A stretch of DNA of 64,000 bases from positions 1 through 64,000 of the forward strand of contig NZ_JAUCZH010000002.1 of NCBI RefSeq assembly GCF_030373185.1, given 5' to 3'. The position numbers and the translations under genes were made by a program. The notes beneath the pieces were generated by a model. That model had not been told where the DNA came from. It worked only from the letters and a program-made list of their open reading frames with translations, and did not search any database. Origin of the DNA: Tabrizicola sp. (GTDB lineage: Bacteria > Pseudomonadota > Alphaproteobacteria > Rhodobacterales > Rhodobacteraceae). This document shows positions 55,028-63,375 of this stretch, one piece after another (the stretch's first letter is position 1; each line of letters opens with the position of its first letter).

Positions 55028-56416
55028 TCATTGGGCTGGCGTGGTGGGGCCGTGGGTCTCACCAAGGATTTCAGGATAGGCCACGGCAGGCACCTTTGCC
55101 TTGTCGAGTCCCATGATCTCGGCCTCGCGCGGGACGCGCAGCAGGCCCATGGACTTCAGCAGCAGGGACACGAGATAGCCGGGAACAAAGCCAAGCACCG
55201 CCATGATCACCGCCCCGACAACCTGCCCATAAAGCGTGATCTGCGGCGCGCCTTCGGATGCAAGGGCCGGATAGCCCGAGGCGAAGATGCCAACGGCCAC
55301 CACGCCCCAAAGCCCGACGACACCATGCAAGGCAACCGCGCCGACGGCGTCATCGATCTGCATCCTCTCGACGATCCGCGCGGCAATCGGCATGATCGCA
55401 CCGCCAATCATCGCGATGACGAACGCCATCGGCGGCCAGTAAAGATCAAGCCCAGCCGCAACCGAGATGATCCCGCCCAGCGCGCCCGACATCATCCAGA
55501 ACGGGTCATGCGTGATCGCCCATGCGGCAATCGCGCCGCCAGCAAAACCCATCAGGATGTTGAAGGTCATGGCCGAAAGATTGACCGGCGTGCCGTAGAT
55601 CGTCGCGAAGATGCCCGAACCCCAGGACCACGGCTCGCCCGGGAAGATCACGCAGGCCATCAGGAACCCCCAGAAGCCGGCGATGATCAGCATCAGGCCG
55701 ACCAGCGTGGCGGGCATCGAATGGCCGGCGATGGAATTGGCGCTGCCGTCGGCGTTGAACTTGCCGACCCGCGCGCCAAGGTTGATCAGCACGCCCAGCG
55801 TGAAGAAGCCCGCAATCGCATGAACCACGCCCGATGCACCGAAGTCGTGATAGCCAAGCGCCGTCACCAGCCAGCCATCCGCATGCCAACCCCAGGCTGC
55901 GCCAAGGATCCAGACAAAACTGCCCAGCACGATCGCAAGGATCACGAAGCCGACGATCTGGATCCTCTCGATCAACGAGCCGGACATGATCGACGCCGTT
56001 GTCGCGGCAAACATGGCGAAGGCCCCGAAGAACACTCCGGTTGCGCTGTCGGCAAGGTTTGGCCCCATCACTTCGCCTGCGGGATTGGCCGCTCCGAGGG
56101 CATAATCATAACCCGAGATTCCAAGCGGCCCGGCCGACATCGAAAAGCCGGTGGGGAAAGCCCAGTAAATGAACCAGCCCGCGTAGTAGAACGTCGGAAT
56201 GATGAAAGCGAAGGCGAGGATGTTCTTGATCCCCGAGGACAGCGCATTCTTGGCCCGCGATGCCCCCATCTCGTAGGACAGGAAGCCCGCGTGGATCAGA
56301 ACCATCAGTGGTATGGTCAGGAAATAGAAAGTCTCGGCAGTCGTGCGATTCAGCCCCGCCGCAGCCTCCTTGAGGCTGGCAAGCTCGGCGACAAGCGTCG
56401 CGATTTGCTCTTCCAT
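55028..56416 (-). CDS. Amt-family ammonium/methylammonium transporter
   Basis: A 462-residue transporter with 11 or so spans. Both pore histidines are present: His199 (SGVVHAIAG) and His364 (ALHGVVGLWG), with WGWHADGWL and GYHDFGASG upstream of the first. Amt proteins of this kind move ammonium or methylammonium. The N-terminus begins with a short acidic helix. GGGGAA precedes ATG 56416. It lies between tmm and the small membrane protein and shares the N-terminal pattern ETFYFLTIPLMVLIH with the third Amt gene. Confidence 0.93.
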   Translation of the reverse strand: MEEQIATLVAELASLKEAAAGLNRTTAETFYFLTIPLMVLIHAGFLSYEMGASRAKNALSSGIKNILAFAFIIPTFYYAGWFIYWAFPTGFSMSAGPLGISGYDYALGAANPAGEVMGPNLADSATGVFFGAFAMFAATTASIMSGSLIERIQIVGFVILAIVLGSFVWILGAAWGWHADGWLVTALGYHDFGASGVVHAIAGFFTLGVLINLGARVGKFNADGSANSIAGHSMPATLVGLMLIIAGFWGFLMACVIFPGEPWSWGSGIFATIYGTPVNLSAMTFNILMGFAGGAIAAWAITHDPFWMMSGALGGIISVAAGLDLYWPPMAFVIAMIGGAIMPIAARIVERMQIDDAVGAVALHGVVGLWGVVAVGIFASGYPALASEGAPQITLYGQVVGAVIMAVLGFVPGYLVSLLLKSMGLLRVPREAEIMGLDKAKVPAVAYPEILGETHGPTTPAQ

Positions 56417-56651
56417 GGATCATTTTCCCCTGTTGTTGGTGCCGCCACCCATTCCGGTCGGGCAACTTGCGGGGAAAGGAAAGCATGCAGGCGGTGCTTG
56501 ACCGCCCGAAATCTTCACAGCCGTCAAAATTGTTTCCGCAGAGTCGGACAGGTTGTCGGCGCTGGGTCAAATGGCAGGCTGATTTGGGTATTTTGCACAG
56601 TAGTTGATCAGATTGAGAACTTCTTTCGTGGCCAAGGACACTCGAAAGACC

Positions 56652-56677
56652 AAAGGCCCCGGCATGCCGGGGCCTTT
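56652..56677 (-). terminator. Palindromic terminator after tmm
   Basis: A perfect 26-base palindrome with 13-bp arms around GC-rich GGCCCCGGC, ending in TTT, lies 24 bases after the tmm stop and separates tmm from the amt gene. Confidence 0.8.
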
Positions 56678-56700
56678 CAAATCGGGGCATAAGGGCCACT

Positions 56701-58044
56701 TTAGTTTCGCAGGTAGCTTTCCATCGAATCTTCCAGCGCGTCTTTCCACGGGGTGTGGTGGACCGGTGCCATGGTGCCGGTGATCACCGATTTGTAAGCG
56801 TTGTTGCGGAAGCCCATGATGTCTTCCTTCTTGTGGTCCTTCCACTCGAAGAAGGCCTCGCAGGCACCCTCCACGTCGAAGGACGGATAATCCGTTTCGG
56901 CGATCAGTTCCTTCACGTAGTCGCCCTGATAGTGAATGGCATCATGCGCGTCCTGGCCCGCATCCTCATGCGCCACGCGGTCCTCGACATCCTTCATCAA
57001 GACCGCCTTGTCGGTCGGGATCGCGATCCGGCCCATGATCGCATCACGCACCCACCATGCCTGCGCGTCGAACATGTTGAAGGTGAACCACTGGTCCTGC
57101 ATGCCGATGTAGAACAGCTTTGGATTGTGAACCCATGCCACGCCCTTGTAGAGATCTGCCGTCGCGAGCCGGTTCGCCGTCTTCAGCCGCAGATCGTCGG
57201 GCAGGAACGGGAAGTGGTGCTTGTAACCAGTGCAAAGGATCACCGCGTCGATCTTCTTCGAGGTGCCATCCTTGAAATAGGCGGTCGTCTCGTCCATGTG
57301 GTCCAGTGCCGGCACTTCCTTCCAGTTCTCAGGCCATTTGAACCCCATTGGCGCGTTACGATAGGCAACGGTGATCGACTTGGCACCGTATTTCCAGCAT
57401 TGGCTGCCGATATCCTCGGCCGAATAGCTGGACCCCAGCAGCAGCAGATCCTTGCCTGCGAACTCACGCGCATCGCGGAAGTCATGCGCATGCAGGACGC
57501 GGCCGTTGAACTTGTCGAAACCGGGGTATTCCGGGACGTTCGGCACCGAAAAGTGGCCGCTGGCAACGATGACGTTGTCAAAGTCTTCCTCATACATCCG
57601 GTCGTTCTTGAGGTCATGCGCGGTGATGGTGAAGTTGCCCTTGGCCTCGTTGTATTTCACCATGCGGATGGTGGTGGAAAAGCGGATCCAGTCACGCACA
57701 CCGGCCTTTTTCACCCGGCCTTCGATATAGTCGAACAGCACGGCGCGCGGCGGATAGCTGGCGATCTGCTTGCCGAAATGTTCCTCGAACGAATAATCGG
57801 CGAATTCCAGCCCTTCTTTCGGACCGTTCGACCACAGGTAGCGATACATGCTGCAATGGACAGGTTCACCGTTTTCATCCAGACCCGTGCGCCAGGTGTA
57901 GTTCCACAGCCCGCCCCAGTTGGACTGCTTTTCGAAGCAGACCACTTCGGGGATGTCGGCCCCCTTCGCTTTCGCCGACTGGAATGCGCGCAATTGCGCA
58001 AGGCCTGACGGGCCTGCCCCGATCACGGCAACTTTCTTCTTCAT
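56701..58044 (-). CDS. tmm: Trimethylamine monooxygenase (Tmm), flavin-containing
   Basis: Tmm oxidises trimethylamine to trimethylamine N-oxide with NADPH and O2. The 447-residue product has the FAD motif GAGPSG at residues 9-14, the FMO identifying motif [11 protein letters not shown], the NADPH site [13 protein letters not shown] and [11 protein letters not shown] near the C-terminus. Length and start match bacterial Tmm. GGAGG precedes ATG 58044. It may also oxidise related sulfides such as dimethyl sulfide, as reported for the family. Divergent from the cupin gene; a TTCCTGTTGGTAAACAC element lies upstream. Confidence 0.93.
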   Translation of the reverse strand: MKKKVAVIGAGPSGLAQLRAFQSAKAKGADIPEVVCFEKQSNWGGLWNYTWRTGLDENGEPVHCSMYRYLWSNGPKEGLEFADYSFEEHFGKQIASYPPRAVLFDYIEGRVKKAGVRDWIRFSTTIRMVKYNEAKGNFTITAHDLKNDRMYEEDFDNVIVASGHFSVPNVPEYPGFDKFNGRVLHAHDFRDAREFAGKDLLLLGSSYSAEDIGSQCWKYGAKSITVAYRNAPMGFKWPENWKEVPALDHMDETTAYFKDGTSKKIDAVILCTGYKHHFPFLPDDLRLKTANRLATADLYKGVAWVHNPKLFYIGMQDQWFTFNMFDAQAWWVRDAIMGRIAIPTDKAVLMKDVEDRVAHEDAGQDAHDAIHYQGDYVKELIAETDYPSFDVEGACEAFFEWKDHKKEDIMGFRNNAYKSVITGTMAPVHHTPWKDALEDSMESYLRN

Positions 58045-58382
58045 CTGGAACCTCCGGCTGTTGGCTTTGTCAGGGCGCTTGATCTGCCCCTTGTCTGGAT
58101 CGAAACTAGAAGGAGAGTTGCGTATCTGTCAAATCTTCTTCCTGTTGGTAAACACAACAAAACCCGAAAGACTTGCGCCAGTGGGATCGACAAACAACTT
58201 CTGAATGAAGAAATGGCAGATCACGCGCAGACGGGCAACTGTGACAGAACACGCTACCCGCCGCAGGTCTGATGCCGCGCCGCGACAGGTTGACCTTTGA
58301 CAGCAATCGGCCACACAATCAGGGAAGCGCCGTGACGCAAGGCAAGATTCACTCACCCGCAAGGCCAAGGACGAAGCTTTTG
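58045..58382. other. Divergent intergenic region between tmm and the cupin gene
   Basis: No convincing gene. It contains the operator-like element at 58139-58155 and several short TGTCA/TTGACA-type stretches; promoters for both flanking genes must lie here. A GTG at 58332 in the cupin frame could lengthen that protein. Confidence 0.6.
58139..58155. promoter_or_regulatory. Candidate operator before tmm (TTCCTGT-N6-ACA)
   Basis: TTCCTGTTGGTAAACAC shares TTCYTGT-N6-ACA with elements before dmmD and tdm. It lies about 95 bases upstream of the tmm start. Confidence 0.5.
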
Positions 58383-58745
58383 ATGAAACCGATCAACCCG
58401 AACGACCGCCGTATCGCCAACATCCACAAGGCCGCGTTCACGCCCTTTGTCTATCCCGACGGGGTGGCCATGGGCGATACGGTTCTGCAACTGGACAACA
58501 GCCGCGCCTTGGGCGAGGGTTTCCATGTCTACCGGATGCCCGCTGGCATGACGACGCGCGGCCACCGCCACAACGGCAACGAACAATTCCTGATTCTGGA
58601 AGGCGAGTTGCACGAAAGCGATGGCACCATCCTGCGAGCCGGGGATCTGGTGTTTTACCGCGACGGCACGGAACACAATTCCTACACCCCAAACGGTTGC
58701 CTGCTGGCCGTGCATATCGCCGGGCCGGAAACACCGCTGGAATGA
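58383..58745 (+). CDS. Small cupin-domain protein
   Basis: The 120-residue product is a single cupin barrel. Motif 1 is GHRHNGNEQFLILEGEL (two His, Glu) and motif 2 is LRAGDLVFYRDGTEHNSYT (distal His), so all metal ligands are present. ATG 58383 is preferred; upstream in-frame starts would add a basic leader. It is divergent from tmm. Small cupins near amine genes can be metal enzymes or sensors; the function here is unknown. Confidence 0.82.
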   Translation: MKPINPNDRRIANIHKAAFTPFVYPDGVAMGDTVLQLDNSRALGEGFHVYRMPAGMTTRGHRHNGNEQFLILEGELHESDGTILRAGDLVFYRDGTEHNSYTPNGCLLAVHIAGPETPLE

Positions 58746-58750
58746 ACAAA

Positions 58751-58772
58751 GGCCCCGGATCGCTCCGGGGCC
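58751..58772 (-). terminator. Terminator hairpin between the cupin gene and gmaS
   Basis: GGCCCCGG (58751-58758) pairs with CCGGGGCC (58765-58772), loop ATCGCT. On the minus strand it is followed by TTTGTT, fitting a terminator for the mgsABC-gmaS transcript, possibly shared with the cupin gene. Confidence 0.75.
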
Positions 58773-58793
58773 AGTAGGGGTCTCAGGATAAGG

Positions 58794-60101
58794 TCAGATA
58801 TCGAGCGTGGTCTGGGTTTCCCAGGCTGAGAAGTGCGAACAGTAGTCGTTCCACTCCTTGTGCTTCAGCTTCAGGAACGCGGCCGAGAATTCGTCGCCCA
58901 TCATGGATTTCAGGGTCTTGTCCTTGTCGTATTCGCGCAAGGCATCCAAGAGGTTCAGCGGCAGTTTCGGCGCGTTCTTCACCGTATGGCCCATCTGGTA
59001 CATGTCGATGTCATGGCGCTTGCCCGGATCGGCCTTGCTGCGCACACCGTCCAGACCGGCGGCAAGGATCACGGCTTGCATCAGGTAGGGGTTCGCCGCC
59101 CCATCCGGCAGCCGCAACTCAAACCGCCCCGGCCCCGGCACCCGCACCATGTGGGTGCGGTTGTTCCCGGTCCATGTCACCGTGTTCGGCGCCCAGGTCG
59201 CGCCACTGGTCGTACGCGGCGCGTTGATCCGCTTGTAGCTGTTCACTGTCGGGTTGCAGATCGCCGCCAGCGCGCTGGCGTGCTTCATGATACCGCCAAG
59301 GAAGTGCCGGCCCTGTTCGGACAGGCCAAGCTCTTTCGTCTTGTCGGCAAAGACGTTGGTATTGCCGTCAAGGCTCCAGACCGAGATATGGGCATGGCAG
59401 CCTGACCCGGTCAGCCCCTTGAAGGGCTTGGGCATGAACGTCGCCCGCAGCCCGTGCTTTTCCGCCACCGACTTCATCATGAACTTGAAGAAGCTGTGCT
59501 TGTCGGCGGTTTGCAGCACGTCATCGTATTTCCAGTTCATTTCATACTGGCCGGTCGCGTCTTCGTGGTCGTTCTGGTAAGCCTCCCAGCCCATCTCCAG
59601 CATGTAGTCGCAGGCTTCCGAGATGCAGTCATACTGGCGCATCATCGCCTGCTGATCATAGCAGGGCTTTTCGGCGTTGTCGTAGGGGTCGGCAATCCGG
59701 TCGCCCGCCGGGGTCAGCAGGAAGAACTCCGGCTCCACCCCGGTCTTGACCCGCAGGCCCTCTTTTGCCGCCTCGTCCACCAGCCGCCGCAAGACGTTGC
59801 GCGGAGCTTGCGCCACCGGCTGCTCTTCCATGACGCAGTTGGACGCCACCCAGGCGACATCCTTTTTCCACGGCAGCTGGATGACAGCTTCGGGGTCCGG
59901 CACGGCCATCATGTCCGGGTGCGCGGGCGTCAGGTCCAGCCAGGTGGCGAAACCGGCAAATCCGGCCCCATCCACCGCCATGTCATTGATTGCCTGCGTC
60001 GGTACCAGTTTAGCACGCTGACCACCGAACAGGTCGGTGTAGGAAACCATGAAATACTTGACGCCCTTTTCCTTGGCCCATTTGGCAAGGTCTTTCGTCA
60101 T
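58794..60101 (-). CDS. gmaS: Gamma-glutamylmethylamide synthetase
   Basis: GmaS, a glutamine synthetase relative, joins monomethylamine to glutamate using ATP. The 435-residue product has KYFMVSYTDLFGGQRAKLVP, the metal-site GVEPEFFLL, MNWKYDDVLQTADKH, the nucleotide region TGSGCHAHISVW and PTVNSYKRINAPRTTSG. The length and close linkage with mgsABC mark it as GmaS rather than GlnA. ATG 60101 follows AGGGAG. It is the last gene of the mgs operon (31-base gap after mgsC). Confidence 0.93.
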   Translation of the reverse strand: MTKDLAKWAKEKGVKYFMVSYTDLFGGQRAKLVPTQAINDMAVDGAGFAGFATWLDLTPAHPDMMAVPDPEAVIQLPWKKDVAWVASNCVMEEQPVAQAPRNVLRRLVDEAAKEGLRVKTGVEPEFFLLTPAGDRIADPYDNAEKPCYDQQAMMRQYDCISEACDYMLEMGWEAYQNDHEDATGQYEMNWKYDDVLQTADKHSFFKFMMKSVAEKHGLRATFMPKPFKGLTGSGCHAHISVWSLDGNTNVFADKTKELGLSEQGRHFLGGIMKHASALAAICNPTVNSYKRINAPRTTSGATWAPNTVTWTGNNRTHMVRVPGPGRFELRLPDGAANPYLMQAVILAAGLDGVRSKADPGKRHDIDMYQMGHTVKNAPKLPLNLLDALREYDKDKTLKSMMGDEFSAAFLKLKHKEWNDYCSHFSAWETQTTLDI

Positions 60102-60132
60102 TGTCGTAACTCCCTGTCCCTTATTGTTTTTC

Positions 60133-61458
60133 TCAGAACCCGGTCCGGCCCGGGATCCAGCTGGTTCCCGCAATCGGCACCCCGGCCATGGCGGCTGCTT
60201 CGATCGTCAGCGCGCACAGGTCTTCGGGCTCGAGGTTGTGCAGGTGATTCTTGCCGCAGGCCCGCGCGATGGTCTGCGCCTCCAGCGTCATCACCTTGAG
60301 GTAGTTTTTCAAGCGCCGACCGCCCAGAACCGGGTCAAACCGCTTGGACAGTTCGGGATCCTGCGTGGTGATCCCGGCGGGGTCGCGGCCTTCGTGCCAG
60401 TCGTCATAGGCGTCGGCCGTGGTCCCAAGTTTCTGGTATTCTTCCTCCCAGACCGGGTCATTGTCGCCCAGCGCGATCAGTGCCGCCGTGCCGATGGCCA
60501 CCGCGTCGGCGCCCAGAGCCATGGCCTTGGCCACGTCCGCCCCGGTGCGGATGCCGCCCGAAACGATCAGCTGCACCTTCCTGTGCATCCCAAGGTCTTG
60601 CAGCGCCTTCACCGCCTGCGGAATGCAGGCAAGGATCGGCATGCCGACATGTTCGATGAACACATCCTGCGTTGCCGCCGTGCCGCCTTGCATGCCGTCC
60701 AGCACCACGACATCCGCGCCCGCCTTCACCGCCAGCGCCGTGTCATAATAGGGCCGCGCGCCGCCGACCTTGATGTAGATCGGCTTTTCCCAGTTGGTGA
60801 TCTCGCGCAGTTCGAGGATCTTGATCTCCAGATCATCCGGCCCGGTCCAGTCGGGGTGACGGCAGGCAGACCGCTGGTCGATCCCTTTGGGAAGGTTCCG
60901 CATGTTGGCCACACGGTCCGAGATTTTTTGCCCCAGAAGCATCCCACCCCCACCGGGCTTGGCACCCTGACCGACCACGATCTCGATCGCATCAGCGCGG
61001 CGCAGGTCGTCGGGGTTCATGCCGTAGCGGCTGGGAAGATATTGATAGACCAGCGTCTTGGAATGGCCGCGCTCTTCTTCAGTCATGCCGCCGTCGCCGG
61101 TGGTGGTGCTGGTGCCAGCCGCCGTCGCGCCACGACCCAAGGCCTCTTTGGCCGGACCGGACAGCGCGCCAAAGCTCATCCCTGCGATGGTGATCGGGAT
61201 ATCCAGATGGATCGGGTTCTTGGCGAAACGGGTGCCAAGCCAGACATCGGTCGCGCATTTCTCGCGGTAGCCTTCCAGCGGGTAGCGGCTGATCGAGGCC
61301 CCAAGGAACAGCAGGTCATCGAAATGCGGCAGGTGGCGCTTGGTGCCACCCCCCCGGATATCGTAGATGCCAGAGGCGGCTGCGCGGCGGATTTCAGCGT
61401 TGATTGCCGGCGTGAAAGTGGCCGAGAAGCGGGGCGGGGTTTTCGGGAATTCGGTCAT
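60133..61458 (-). CDS. mgsC: N-methylglutamate synthase subunit C (glutamate synthase FMN domain)
   Basis: MgsC corresponds to the FMN/iron-sulfur synthase domain of glutamate synthase and makes N-methylglutamate from gamma-glutamylmethylamide-derived methylamine and 2-oxoglutarate. The 441-residue product has PITIAGMSFGALSGPAKEAL, GQGAKPGGGGMLLGQKIS, VVLDGMQGGTAATQDVF and VSGGIRTGADVAKAMALGADAVAIGTA, the FMN-binding barrel signature. ATG 61458 with GAGGCAG upstream is preferred to the TTG at 61470. It follows mgsB with a short overlap zone and precedes gmaS. Confidence 0.93.
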   Translation of the reverse strand: MTEFPKTPPRFSATFTPAINAEIRRAAASGIYDIRGGGTKRHLPHFDDLLFLGASISRYPLEGYREKCATDVWLGTRFAKNPIHLDIPITIAGMSFGALSGPAKEALGRGATAAGTSTTTGDGGMTEEERGHSKTLVYQYLPSRYGMNPDDLRRADAIEIVVGQGAKPGGGGMLLGQKISDRVANMRNLPKGIDQRSACRHPDWTGPDDLEIKILELREITNWEKPIYIKVGGARPYYDTALAVKAGADVVVLDGMQGGTAATQDVFIEHVGMPILACIPQAVKALQDLGMHRKVQLIVSGGIRTGADVAKAMALGADAVAIGTAALIALGDNDPVWEEEYQKLGTTADAYDDWHEGRDPAGITTQDPELSKRFDPVLGGRRLKNYLKVMTLEAQTIARACGKNHLHNLEPEDLCALTIEAAAMAGVPIAGTSWIPGRTGF

Positions 61459-61466
61459 TTTCTGCC

Positions 61467-62156
61467 TCAATACGCCGACGCATTGTCGATGTTGAAGTTG
61501 TAAAGCTTGCGGGCCGAGCCGTAGCGGCGGAACTCCTCGGGCTTGGCCTTGTGGTCAGCCTCGCCCCGGCGCAGCAGCTCTTCGACGATGGCGAAATGTT
61601 CGTCGCGCATTTCCTTTTCGATGCAATCCGCACCAAGGCTTTTCACCGTGCCGCGCACGAAGATGCGGGCCTCATAAAGGCTGTCGCCCAAGGCTTCTCC
61701 GGCGTTGCCAAGAACCACGACATTGCCCGATTGCGCCATGAAGCAGGACATGTGGCCGATGTTACCATGCACCACGATGTCGATGCCCTTCATCGAAATG
61801 CCGCAGCGGCTGGAGGCGTTGCCCTTGATCACCAGAAGCCCGCCGCGCCCGGTCGCCCCGGCATACTGGCTGGCGTCCCCGTCGATGATCACTGCGCCCG
61901 ACATCATGTTCTCGGCCACGCCCGGCCCGGCCGACCCCTTGATGCGGATCGTGGCCTGCTTGTTCATTCCGGCGCAGTAATAGCCGGTTGACCCCCGCAC
62001 GGTGATATCCACCGGGGCATCCACCCCGGCGGCAATCGCATGCGCACCCTTGGGGTTGATCACCTCCCATGCGGTCATGTTGGTCTGCCCCTTGAGGGCA
62101 TGCAGCGACGAGTTCAGGGCGCGCAAGCCCTCTTTGCCCAGATCGAAACTCTGCAT
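61467..62156 (-). CDS. mgsB: N-methylglutamate synthase subunit B (GXGXG domain)
   Basis: MgsB corresponds to the C-terminal beta-helix (GXGXG) domain of glutamate synthase. The 229-residue protein has repeated turns with Gly spacing: GSTGYYCAGMNKQATIRIKGSAG, GATGRGGLLVIKGNASSRCG, GNIGHMSCFMAQSGNVVVLGNAGEAL. It has no active site of its own and stabilises the complex. ATG 62156 is 4 bases after the mgsA stop. Confidence 0.93.
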   Translation of the reverse strand: MQSFDLGKEGLRALNSSLHALKGQTNMTAWEVINPKGAHAIAAGVDAPVDITVRGSTGYYCAGMNKQATIRIKGSAGPGVAENMMSGAVIIDGDASQYAGATGRGGLLVIKGNASSRCGISMKGIDIVVHGNIGHMSCFMAQSGNVVVLGNAGEALGDSLYEARIFVRGTVKSLGADCIEKEMRDEHFAIVEELLRRGEADHKAKPEEFRRYGSARKLYNFNIDNASAY

Positions 62157-62160
62157 TCTC

Positions 62161-63057
62161 TCAACGCTCCCAGAAATAGACGGTGGCGGGTTCCGGTTCC
62201 CAGACGCGGGCGTTTTCAATGCCCGGAAGGTTGACCAGCGCGCGGTACTCCGAACCGAAGGCGACGTATTCGTCAGTTTCGGCCATCACTGCGGGCTTGC
62301 AGGCAATGGGGTCGCGCACGACGCCAAAGCCGTTCTTGGTGCCGACAACGAAGGTGAAGAAGCCGTCCAGATCATCAAGGCCCGATTCCAGCGCCGTGCC
62401 AAGATCCTCGCCCTCTTTCAGCTTCTGGCTGACATAGGCGGCGGCCACTTCGGTATCATTCTGGGTCTCGAAACTCATGCCCTTGCGGATCAGCTCACGC
62501 CGCAAGCCGTTGTGGTTCGACAGGCTGCCGTTGTGGACAAGGCACTGGTCTGGTCCGGTGGAAAACGGATGCGCGCCCATTGTGGTCACGGCGGATTCGG
62601 TGGCCATGCGGGTATGGCCGATACCATGCGTGCCGGTCATCCTGGCCACATCAAAGCGGCGGGCCACATCTTTTGGCAGGCCGACTTCCTTGAAGATTTC
62701 GATGCTGTCGCCAACGCTCATGACCTTCACGTCGGGGCGCAGATGCGACAAGGCCGACCGGGCGGCATCAAGTTGACCGATTGGCACTTCCAGCACGGCA
62801 TGGGTGCTTTTGACCAGCATCGCGACCGGTTGGCCGATGGCGTCATGCAGATCGCCGTCAAGGTTCTTGAAGTCCTTTTCGGGATGGGCCGACTGGATCG
62901 TGATCTTGCCCAACCCGTCTCTGGCCCCGGAATAGATCGCAATGCCCGCAGAGTCGGGGCCTCGGTCTGTCATGGTGATCAGCATGTCCGTCAGCATTTC
63001 CCCAAGCTTCGGTTCAAGCTTCGGATCCTTCAGGAACAGCCCAACGATGCCGCACAT
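62161..63057 (-). CDS. mgsA: N-methylglutamate synthase subunit A (class II amidotransferase)
   Basis: MgsA is the N-terminal nucleophile amidotransferase part of N-methylglutamate synthase; it releases methylamine from gamma-glutamylmethylamide. The 298-residue product begins M-C-G-I-V-G-L-F with the catalytic Cys2, then MTDRGPDSAGIAI, GHTRMATESAVT, CLVHNGSLSNHN and a stretch with SFETQNDTEVAAAYV. AAGGAGA precedes ATG 63057. First gene of mgsABC-gmaS, divergent from the third Amt gene. Confidence 0.94.
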   Translation of the reverse strand: MCGIVGLFLKDPKLEPKLGEMLTDMLITMTDRGPDSAGIAIYSGARDGLGKITIQSAHPEKDFKNLDGDLHDAIGQPVAMLVKSTHAVLEVPIGQLDAARSALSHLRPDVKVMSVGDSIEIFKEVGLPKDVARRFDVARMTGTHGIGHTRMATESAVTTMGAHPFSTGPDQCLVHNGSLSNHNGLRRELIRKGMSFETQNDTEVAAAYVSQKLKEGEDLGTALESGLDDLDGFFTFVVGTKNGFGVVRDPIACKPAVMAETDEYVAFGSEYRALVNLPGIENARVWEPEPATVYFWER

Positions 63058-63116
63058 GGATTCGTCTCCTTCGACTGGTTGAACTGACGCTAACACTGAC
63101 TTTTTTGCTTATCAAC

Positions 63117-63149
63117 TGTCGAGAAACTTTTTTCACCTGTCGGGAAACA
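63117..63149. promoter_or_regulatory. Tandem TGT-N6-AC elements before mgsA/amt
   Basis: CTGTCGAGAAACT (63116-63128) and CTGTCGGGAAACA (63137-63149) start 21 bases apart, two helical turns. The second fits TGT-N6-ACA as found before tdm, dmmD and tmm; the first has ACT. Confidence 0.5.
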
Positions 63150-63212
63150 CGATGCCTGTTTTTGTGGCAGGCTTGGTTTTCCTTGACAGAATGTCGCAGC
63201 TACCGTTTCACT

Positions 63213-63241
63213 ACAGAGAAAAAGTTTGCTCAACAGAGAAA
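63213..63241 (+). promoter_or_regulatory. Direct repeats ACAGAGAAA before the third amt gene
   Basis: ACAGAGAAA occurs at 63213-63221 and 63233-63241, 20 bases apart. The same 9-mer is found before the divergent Amt gene at 54738-54746. Confidence 0.5.
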
Positions 63242-63375
63242 TTGGGGGCGGCCGGATGGCCATCACCTGATCTCCATACCGGATGCTTCAGCCGGGTCAG
63301 ACCCAGCAGCACCGGCACCTGAAAAGGGGAGGCAGCCCGTCGCTGGCCTCGGAAATCAAAAGAGGAAACACAGGG

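Larger units (their letters stand above)
63058..63375. other. Divergent intergenic region between mgsA and the third amt gene
   Basis: No gene is seen. The 318 bases hold two TGT-N6-AC sites (63117-63149) and two ACAGAGAAA repeats (63213-63241), each listed separately, and must include promoters for mgsABC-gmaS and amt. Confidence 0.7.

Noticed and set aside
54986-56692. Long open frame of 568 codons on the plus strand opposite the amt gene
   Set aside because: Its product is rich in His, Arg, Asp and Gly in the pattern produced by the antisense of GC-rich membrane-protein codons, and the minus strand encodes a clear Amt protein.
60049-61503. 484-codon plus-strand open frame opposite mgsC
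   Set aside because: It mirrors the codons of mgsC, whose FMN-binding motifs are unmistakable.
63160-63185. Sigma-54 type -24/-12 promoter before the third amt gene (TGGCAGG...TTGG)
   Set aside because: TGGCA is present but GC is not found at the required distance for the -12 element; spacing does not fit.
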